A stretch of 64,000 bases of DNA from Persicaria tinctoria (taxonomy: Eukaryota; Streptophyta; Magnoliopsida; Caryophyllales; Polygonaceae), in contig JBANSL010000004.1 of the NCBI GenBank assembly GCA_037127255.1, forward strand, positions 39,024,467 to 39,088,466, written 5' to 3'. Both the position numbers and the translations under genes were made by a program. Shown here in pieces: positions 56,884 through 64,000 of this stretch (the first letter of the stretch is position 1; each line of letters opens with the position of its first letter). The notes under the pieces were generated by a model, which was given only the letters and a program-made list of their open reading frames with translations, did not search any database and was not told where the DNA came from.

Positions 56884-57905
56884 TGATGCGGGACCATCCA
56901 AGACACCTTCGGATGATGTCCTTCTCAAGAGGAAGAAGAAGGTTCCACCATGGGAGATGCTCAAAAGGTGCAAGCTTGGATTAATCACGTTTTAGACTCT
57001 CGTTCAGAAGTTTGACAGCTTTTCGACGTCTCTGTAAAATGGGTCGTACGGATTCAATATTAATTGGATTGAGGCGTGCCATACCTTGTTAGAACGAGGA
57101 CGAAGAGATCTACAACTTTGCTGTTGAAGGTTTTTCCAGATTCGTCCTAGAGTTTGGTCGAAAATCAACATTTTTGCAAGCTGTCATGTTTTAACGGGAT
57201 TTTGTAGTATTTCCTATTTTAGAATATTTCTTACTTAAGTTATTTTAGGAAACTTTAGGAGTAATTTTATTAATTCCATTAGATGTTAGTTTTATCTTAT
57301 TCTATCATCAAACTAGGCCCAACAGCCCATGAAGCCTATATAATGCCGAGTTATGCTTTGTAATTCAAGGGGAACATTATGAATAGAATTTAGATCTCTC
57401 AAATTGTGTGAAACACATGGAGTGTCTTGTTGATCTAACTAGAGCTATGCTCGTTGATCACGAATTGGTATATATCTCAGCTTGGTTTGCTTTGCCGTTC
57501 ATCAACTTCGCAAGAATTGGTAAATCTAGTATCCACAAGCCCCCTCCTTGTGCTTCAAGTTGTCCGCTTGATTGTGTAGGGTTGTAGAGGCGGGTTATAT
57601 AGTCATTGGTATTGGTTCCTACCCTCTGAGGAGGCCTGGGGTCTTTATCTTATTCTATATAGATCGACTCAGTCCTTATCAGGTCGTGTATTTCCATTCT
57701 TGCATTCAATTTCGAGTCTTTATCTATCTTTATCGAGTCTTTATTGTTCTTATTGCTGTCTTGCGTCGTTCTTGGAGTTCTTGATCAATTCTTGGTCGAT
57801 TTCTTGAAGTCTTGCCGCGTTCTTGTTGAGTCTTGATCGATCTTGCTTGTTTCTTGATCGATTCTTTAAGTTTCTTTAATTGCTGCGTCAGTTTGAGTTC
57901 TTGAG
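56884..57905 (+). mobile_element. Family V LTR, 3' end truncated
   Basis: Starts TGATGCGGGACC after AGGCC and aligns in reverse complement with 42667-43818. TATATAATG near 57337 is a likely promoter. The 3' terminal CCCGTATCA is missing. Sequence changes to T protease at TCTCAATGAAATGCC (57906). Several hundred codons of T coding DNA are lost around it. Confidence 0.72.
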
Positions 57906-59261
57906 TCTCAATGAAATGCCATCTTATGTGATCTTGGAGCTAGTGTAAGTATAATGCCTTTAACAATTTGGTCCAAGATTAAGATAGGTGCCCTAGAGCC
58001 TGTGGATGCTAGACTTTACATGGCCAACAACACAGTGGTCATTCCAACAGGCATGGTGGATAATGTGCCACTACAAGTAGGTAAATTCTTTGTCCCTGCT
58101 GATTTCTTAGTTGTTGATATGCAAGAAGATCCTCCTTGTCCAATTATTCTTGGAAGACCCTTCTTGGCGACGGTGGATGCCAACATAAGCGTAAGGAAAG
58201 GAGTGCTCACTTTCAACATCAGCGATGAGGTAATTGAGTATTCCTTTAATAAAACTGAAAGGCATACAGGTCCAATGGAAGAGGTAAAATCTATCTCAGC
58301 TGGCTACATCACTTGCGGGGAACCTAAGGTGAGAAACATGACTCCTGAGGAGCTGGAAAAGAGGGATATGGAGGCCCAAGTGGAGGAGATCATGGCAATC
58401 CTAAAGGAGAACCCAGAGAATCCAATCGACACAGACCAAGGTAGGTCTTTATGGACTAACTATTTTTCGGATGCCTTGACAGAAACCAAGTATGGGGTCA
58501 AAATCGACCAAGACTCCTCGACATTGAGGACTCTAGTCGATCTCGACCAAAGCCAGGAGCCTCCAACAACAACAGTGTCGTCGAATAGCAAAACAGAAAC
58601 CCAGCCCTTCTCGAGATCGAGTACCGTACTCGATATAGACCACCCTCACCAGCTTCTGCATCCTCGGGCACCTGCTTCCTCGACACTGAAACCACCGGAC
58701 GGGCCAGGCTCCTCGATCTCGACCAGGCTTGTCGAGATCGACCAACACACACTCTCCCCAGCACCTGTTTCCTCGACGTTGAAGCCACCAGACGAGCCAG
58801 TCTCCTCGAGATCGACCAGTGTGGTCGAGATCGACCAAGCTTCATCGACTCCCGCATCCTCGAGCAGCTCACCTCCAGGACCCGAAACTTCGTCGAGATC
58901 GAGTACCCCTACTCGAGATCGACCAAACACTGTAGTCCCCGATTCCGTCTCCGCGAAGGTAAGCCAAGGTATGAATCTTTCTTCTCCTATTTCCATTAAA
59001 GATCTATCTATACATGGGAGAGGTTTGCCTTGGTATGTGCGCTTATGTAGGATATCAAATGATGAGCCCAAAGAGTATGAAGTTGGAGACAAGCTCTATG
59101 TCTCCAAATCAAAGGATCATTGGTTCCCCAACAAATTCAACAAGAAGCGGATGGGGCCTTTCGTGGTGAACAAGATCCATTCTGGAGGATTACAGCTGAT
59201 GGACAAGAATGGAGTCTTATTTGAAGCTCAAGCTACATGGCCCCTACAAATACCACCTTGA
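57906..59261 (+). pseudogene. Family T protease, TCGA linker and integrase-like tail (most complete linker)
   Basis: DLGAS is at 57930-57944 after a deletion that joins NEMPSY to LCDLG. It is open from there to LQIPP-stop at 59261, about 445 codons. The flap ILGRPFL is near 58145. The linker (58490-58930) alternates proline/serine stretches with VDLDQ, SRSST, LDIDH, VEIDQ and TRDRP, each encoded by a TCGA decamer. The tail is SIHGRGLPWYVRLCRISNDE, FNKKRMGPFVVNKIHSGGLQ, LMDKNGVLFEAQATWPLQ, resembling Athila integrase C-termini. The protease N-terminal arm is missing. There is no RT, RNase H or integrase catalytic core. Confidence 0.78.
58490..58930 (+). repeat. TCGAnnTCGA cluster in T coding linker
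   Basis: Eight exact decamers (for example 58611-58620, 58713-58722, 58732-58741). They are mostly in pairs 9 bp apart and are read in all three codon phases. Confidence 0.9.
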
Positions 59262-60738
59262 GCTTAATGGAGAAGTCGGCCTAGCGACTATAAAATCTAG
59301 AGCTTGTAAATTGACATTTATTTTTGGACTTTTGTGACTATGTTGCTTTTGTTTGTTTTTGGTTTTGAACCTTTTAGTTTTTCTATTGTGGGTATATGTC
59401 TTCTATACTTTTCAGGTCCATGGATAGAAGCAAGCTATATTCAGACTCGGCCCAGGCATTCTTTCGTTCGATATTAAGAGGCCCTGCACACTTGTCTAGT
59501 GAGTTTCTTTCTTTACCCTTGTTTTTATACAGTGAGGACACTGTAATTTTTAAGTATAGGGTGGGGAAGGGCTTACTTTATGCATATTTGCCATATTTAA
59601 CATTATATGTGCATATTTAGAATTTATTTCTTTGAATTGCTACATGGCTATTTTGGAATGCATTATTGATTTATGAGCTTATATGCATGTTTTCCAAAGT
59701 TTGAAAAAATGACCCCCATTGAAAATTTTTGAATAATGTCATGGAAGCTTATATTGAACTCGACGATGCAAAATTAGATTCATTAGAGATATAGCATGGA
59801 ATTACCTAGTAAAGGGAAGTCACAATGAAGTGCATATTTTAGATGAAAACCATGAAAGGAGGTAAAATTTGAAGTTGCTTTTGACATGTTGCATGATAAG
59901 AGGATGGAGGACTTTATATTTCCATATATGCTCATTGTGTATATCCTAGCCTTACCTATGCTTATGCATCACAAAAGGCCATAATATGCCTTATTTCAAT
60001 TATTGCTCCACATGATCTAAATATTGCCATTCTTTACCTTATCCGGGGATTATGTTGAGAATGATGTTACATTATGGAGATTATCATATGGTGTTTGTGT
60101 TGTGATTGTTATCATTATTGGAGTATGGTGGGAAATTGTTTGACATATATGGAAAATTTAATGAGTGAAAGAAAATACAATCACCTCAGGAGATAAAGGT
60201 AGATTGACCCTGCTCTCTGAGATAATAGTTTGGAGAGATGGGACATATTGTGAGGAGTCCAAAGCACTAAGTATGCGGGGCCATTCATGACACCCATGTT
60301 TGCGACTCGCGAGAAGGCAGTGATGAGGTTAGAGAGGTAAAAGCATTATTATTGATAAAAGCATTATGAAAGGTGATGAATATTATGGAGAAGGAATGTG
60401 GAAATTCAATTTAGAAATACTCCATTTCCCCGGATCATTAGCACCACATTGCCAAAAATTGCCCACCTTTAGCATTTTACCAATCTACTCCTTATTTAAG
60501 CTTAAATTAATGTCCTCTTGATTATCAATGCTTTGTCACGAATGAATGTTTTGTACAACCCTCATTTTGTGAGTAGATGTTGCTTTTGTATAATTGCACA
60601 TGCAGGGATCTGTGACACTAGTACCTTTTCAATGATGGTAATTGACTGCAGGGTTATATGAGAATGAATCTAAGATGTTGAGAGTTTGAATTCTTCCCCT
60701 GAGTGACAATTAAAAGTATTGCTTGAGGACAAGCAAGC
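59262..60738 (+). other. Family T 3' spacer
   Basis: Non-coding, homologous to the spacers at 1013-2635 and 40347-41634. The first PPT-like tract TTAAGTATAGGGTGGGGAAGG (about 59548) follows GTGAGGACACTGTAA. The small ORF 59396-59620 is not conserved in the damaged copies and is not called. Confidence 0.75.
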
Positions 60739-60754
60739 TTAAGTATGGGGTGTT
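60739..60754 (+). promoter_or_regulatory. Terminal polypurine tract of T
   Basis: TTAAGTATGGGGTGTT directly before the LTR, preceded by TTGAGGACAAGCAAGC. Confidence 0.87.
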
Positions 60755-61023
60755 TGTTGTGAGCTGAATCTGCCATGTTTTACAGTAACTTTTATATCAA
60801 TTTCTGCATACATTTCATTCATTTGGGCTAAGATAATACATAATCTATGTAATTTATGTTTATTTGCCAAATTATGGAATCTACACTAGTTTCTGTTTAA
60901 TTTCGCAGAATTCGAGGCATATTACAACAGTTCTGAGAAAGGTCAGAAAAGCTCGGAAATCAACTACAGAAATCCAAGGTCAAGAAGCAGCGGAACTAGT
61001 CAAATCAAGCTTTGGAGCCCGAG

Positions 61024-61400
61024 TTTACTCGATCTAGAGTACTGCTACTCGACCTCGACGAAGCTGTCCGAGCACAGGCCTTGTCGACCAAGAGTAGTGT
61101 CGAGAGCCAAATCAACCCGACTCCGGAAGCCAACTCGATCTCGAGTACAGCTTGTCGAGATCGACAAAGCCTAGACGCCACACCCGGAGTCGAAGAAGCT
61201 GTGCCATGCCGAGAAGCCGAAGACGAAGACGCTGAGCCAAACCCTACTCGATCTCGAGGAGATCTTGTCGAGATCGAGTAACCCATGGCGCCAGTCCAAG
61301 CCATGTCGAGCATATCTACCCGAGAAGCCGAGCCACACCAGTCGACGACAATCCTACTTGATGTCGAGTAGACTTGGTCGAGATCGACGAGCCACGTCCG
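61024..61400 (+). repeat. TCGAnnTCGA cluster in T LTR U3
   Basis: Six exact decamers plus near matches. Two perfect inverted pairs with 10-bp spacers are at 61135-61164 and 61248-61277. Confidence 0.92.
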
Positions 61401-61660
61401 GGAGCACGTTACGCGGTTTGAGCAGTCGTTGTCGAGTTGGGAATCCTTGGAGCCTAAGGAAGTCGAGTTGGCCAAGATTCTATCCGATTTGATCAAGTCT
61501 ATCTATGGAAGAGAAGTTCTACCTACATTGGAGATATTTTGCAAACTTTAGATAGAGTTTCCTTTAAAGATTTATTTCCCTTAAGCAATTTATTTATCTT
61601 TAAGCTTTTAAGTAGATATAGATAGATGATTCTATCCTTGAATAGCAAGGAATAGAAGAC

Positions 61661-61670
61661 TATAAATAAA
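61661..61670 (+). promoter_or_regulatory. TATA box of T LTR-i
   Basis: TATAAATAAA, about 260 bp downstream of the U3 TCGA cluster. The same block is in all T LTRs that keep this part. Confidence 0.65.
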
Positions 61671-62660
61671 GCCCTGGGGGCTGGTTTTTCATTGATTCAA
61701 TTTCTGTCAGAGACAAGTAGTTCCACAAAGAAGTTTTAAGAGTTCGAAGGTTTTAAGGTTTTGGCATTCTGCGAAAGTTGATTGCCGGGATTGTAAAGGC
61801 TTTGAATTTAGTTTAATGCAAGTTTCTTTTTTATACATCAATGTCTGCGATTGCGATGAGGCGTGAGTAGTCCACCCACTTCTGGGGCTGGGGTGAGCCC
61901 GACGGTGGCCATGTAAGGTGATGCGGTAAAGGTCAGATCTTGTTATGCAATTCGTCTTCTATCCCTATGAGCATGATTCTTTTGCGAGAGTTGAAGGTGA
62001 TCTTTGTTTGTGTTATTGAAGCGAAAGTGATCTTAATGCAACTTGGATTAATTATGTGAAAAGGGTTAGTAACAATTAGGGTTTATGCGAAAGCCTCTAT
62101 ATGCCTATTTGTTAGTAATGAAAATTATTTTGATGGAAAGCATGATCTTTTATGCCTTTATGTGTTACTTTACATGGTTATCGTTGTGGTGTTGATACCC
62201 TGGCTTTGGAAGTTCTTTATTATATTGATTTATTTCGTTGGAATTCTGAGTTTTGGGTTTGAGAATTTGCGTTTTAAAGTTACTGTTTTTTTAATCGATA
62301 CAGAGTAGAGTCTTGTCGATCTCGAGTAGACACTGGTCGAGATCGAGTTGGTTTGTCTATATCGAGTTGTCTGTTTGCTTGCTGAGTTTCTGTTGTCGAC
62401 ATCTGTAATTGATATCGAGGACAGTTAGTCGATATCGACCAACTTCTGTGTCCTCGCTTTTGTTTCTGCTTTGCTTTGTCTTTTCTTTCTTTGTTTCTGT
62501 GTTTCTGTTGCTTTTTTGTGAGATTTACAGCTACCTAGGATCCGCTGACACGCTTCCTCGTGGATTCGATCCTGACTTTCTCTTACTGCATTGGAGGAGT
62601 GGGCCTAAATCTGGTTTGAATTTATTTTGTTATATTTCATACTTGATTTCCCCCTCACAA

Positions 62661-63745
62661 TAGGCTGCCTCTTAATGTGTCTCTGCCATTCTGACTTGCT
62701 CTATGTGTGGGCACTCAATAGTGGCGTGCCGCTGTGATCCGCATTCGATGCAAGGCTGATTGACATATAGATATTTGACTTGCTTGAGGAGCTTGCGATT
62801 CTGGTCTCTGTAGAATTGCTCTCTGACATCTGGGTCGATCTCCTTTGCTGGCTCATAGAGTGGCATAGATGGTGCTGGCCTAGCGTAGGAGTTCTCCTCA
62901 TAGTTTTCAGTAGACCCATATTTGTTGTCATAATTGGTGAGCTTGTCCAGCACACCCCAGGCGTCAATTGGCGGCAATGTCAGATACTCATAGCGAGTAT
63001 AATGGTTGATTATGTCCTTAGTGACTTGATCAAGAGAGTTGAAAAAGATCTCCTAAATGACGTAGGGTGGCTTTCCATGAGTAGGGCAAGATCGCAGCGG
63101 TTCTTTATAGCGTTCCCATGCCTTTTCCAGCGGTTCCCCTTGCTTCTGTTTGAAGGCGGTGATTTTCTGGTGGAGAAGTGCTGTTTTGGCGGGTTGGAAG
63201 AATTTATTCAGAAATTCTTGCTCTACTTGGGCCCATGTTGTGAGTGATCTTGGTTTCAGCCCTTCGAGCCACTTTAGTGCAGGCCCAGCGAGAGACCAGC
63301 GGAAAGCTTTCATCTTGACATATTCCAGAGTTGTACCTTCAGCAAGAGTACGGCACATGTCAGAAAAATTTGTAATATGTTCAAGAGGACACTCATTAAA
63401 TTTGCCATAAAAAGCATTATTTTTAAGCTCTATCAGAAATTGAGTGCGAATTTCAAAAGAGTTATCAGGGATTAGAATCGCCGATTCAGGCACGACGAGA
63501 GTTGGATGCATATAATCCCCTGCTGTAGTTAGATATTGGGCAAGCTCAGCTTCTGCTTGTTCCCTTGCTGCTTTCTCAGCGGAGATAGCAGCATCTTTAG
63601 TGGCTAGTTCCCTGGTAAGCCTGGCAATCAGCTGTTCTTGTGTTTCAGCGGCCGCCATGATCCTTTTGAGTTTAGAGTGGATGTGTAGGTAACGCTCCGG
63701 TTCGTCTAAGCTGTCAAACTCAGGTGGTAGACTAGAACGGCGCAT
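62661..63745 (-). pseudogene. Family T gag with intact zinc knuckle
   Basis: Opens MRRSSLPPEFDSLDEPERYL at 63745. Coiled coil and capsid-like region as in the plus copy. One in-frame TAG at 63053-63055 (PYVI-stop). It continues in the same frame to DPDVREQFYRDQNRKLLKQV and the CCHC knuckle C-X2-C-X4-H-X4-C (62711-62752, CIECGSQRHATIEC), and stops at 62672. Gag would bind and package element RNA. A single nonsense codon is the only lesion visible before the cut at 62661. Confidence 0.82.
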
Positions 63746-63807
63746 ACACCTGTATAATAACTCAAAGCAGATGTGAGAACTAACTACCTAAGGCGCGAAT
63801 GATAGCT

Positions 63808-63825
63808 TCCCCGGCAACGGCGCCA
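63808..63825 (-). promoter_or_regulatory. Primer-binding site, exact tRNA-Asp match
   Basis: Minus strand TGGCGCCGTTGCCGGGGA, 18 of 18 complementary to the tRNA-Asp 3' end. Confidence 0.92.
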
Positions 63826-63828
63826 ATT

Positions 63829-64000
63829 TGTTGTAGGAGGAATTCGAGTATGCAAATAAAGTATAAATAAATCACAGCAGACCAGATTCCGTCCCTTGTA
63901 AATAATTACAAGAACTCCTCCTGATGTAGCAGTGGAAAGTCAGGATCGATCCACGAGGAAGCGTGTCAGCGGATCCTAGGCAGCGAAGAAATCTCACGGA
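63829..64000 (-). mobile_element. Family T 5' LTR, right-edge fragment (LTR-j)
   Basis: U5 end of a minus-strand 5' LTR (…CCTCCTACAACA beside the PBS), running off the window. It keeps the GGATCCGCTGACACGCTTCC block. Confidence 0.88.

Larger units (their letters stand above)
55057..62660 (+). mobile_element. Plus-strand family T element, 5' LTR truncated
   Basis: Partial 5' LTR, PBS, gag, V LTR fragment, protease-linker-tail, 3' spacer, PPT and complete 3' LTR. Gag C-terminus, zinc knuckle and protease N-terminus are missing around the V LTR. The 3' LTR ends against minus-strand gag DNA at 62661, so this unit adjoins or inserted into another T element in opposite orientation. Confidence 0.85.
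60755..62660 (+). mobile_element. Family T 3' LTR (LTR-i), reference LTR
   Basis: 1906 bp, TGTTGTGAGCTG...CCCCTCACAA. The U3 TCGA cluster (61024-61400) has six exact TCGAnnTCGA decamers. TATA is at 61661. The leader and U5 carry three exact decamers at 62316-62440. Conserved GGATCCGCTGACACGCTTCC lies near the end. The last two bases of the usual ACAACA end are lost at the junction with minus-strand gag. Confidence 0.92.

Noticed and set aside
58490..58930. CRISPR-like array
   Set aside because: Repeats are only 10 bp, spacers 9-11 bp are often coding, and the context is a plant retrotransposon.

Overview
This window is nuclear repeat DNA from a flowering plant; the species cannot be determined from the sequence. 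It is AT-rich and consists almost entirely of nested transposable elements. I see no intact host gene and no tRNA, rRNA or other RNA gene. The plant assignment rests on Athila-like Ty3/gypsy elements with a primer-binding site matching the 3' end of plant tRNA-Asp, Ty3/gypsy elements primed by an initiator-Met-like site, a Ty1/copia remnant, a Helitron, hAT-type elements with 8-bp target duplications, and RTE-type LINE 3' ends followed by (TAA)n.

Working names. FAMILY T is an Athila-like element with ~1.8-2.2 kb LTRs (TGTTGTGAG...ACAACA). It encodes Gag, a DLGAS protease, a low-complexity linker and an integrase-C-terminus-like tail, and has no reverse transcriptase, RNase H or integrase core in any copy. 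FAMILY U has 1.22-1.27 kb LTRs (TGATAGAG...CCATCA), the same PBS and only a small Gag-like ORF. FAMILY V is known only from two solo or partial LTRs. Elements A and B are Ty3/gypsy elements with a DGGS protease and an initiator-Met-like PBS.

Layout. 1-7911: chimeric T pieces in both orientations (minus gag, minus LTR fragment, minus protease/tail, plus LTR, plus gag-protease, minus gag start, minus LTR fragment). 7912-21785: a minus-strand U element interrupted by element A (9461-14627, TSD CAACA), a non-autonomous Helitron (17157-19075) and a solo T LTR (19346-21563, TSD GGAGC). 21786-28709: 5' LTR, gag, protease, RT, RNase H and start of integrase of element B, containing a 683-bp hAT-type element (23661-24343, TSD GTCACACC). 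28710-33733: 3' half of a plus-strand T element containing a 1982-bp hAT-type element (29201-31182, TSD ATCTAAAT) that carries two RTE LINE 3' modules. 33734-38284: non-T DNA with a 528-bp direct duplication, a transposon end with a C22 tract, a copia 3' end with LTR, GC-rich exon-like sequence and a GGTTCAC-rich array. 38285-54871: one complete minus-strand T element containing a V LTR, a complete plus-strand U element (45907-51926, TSD GTAAG) and a 707-bp insert with a 16-bp TSD. 55057-62660: a plus-strand T element with a truncated 5' LTR and an internal V LTR. 62661-64000: the gag and 5' LTR end of another minus-strand T element.

The most striking signal is in family T. Both ends of its LTR and its protein-coding linker carry a repeated DNA module: two decamers TCGAnnTCGA separated by 9-11 bp, so that four TCGA tetramers recur at a fixed spacing of about two helical turns. 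In the coding linker the module is read in all three frames. It is therefore conserved as DNA or RNA, not as peptide. The central dinucleotide differs between T subfamilies and seems to match between LTR and linker of the same subfamily.
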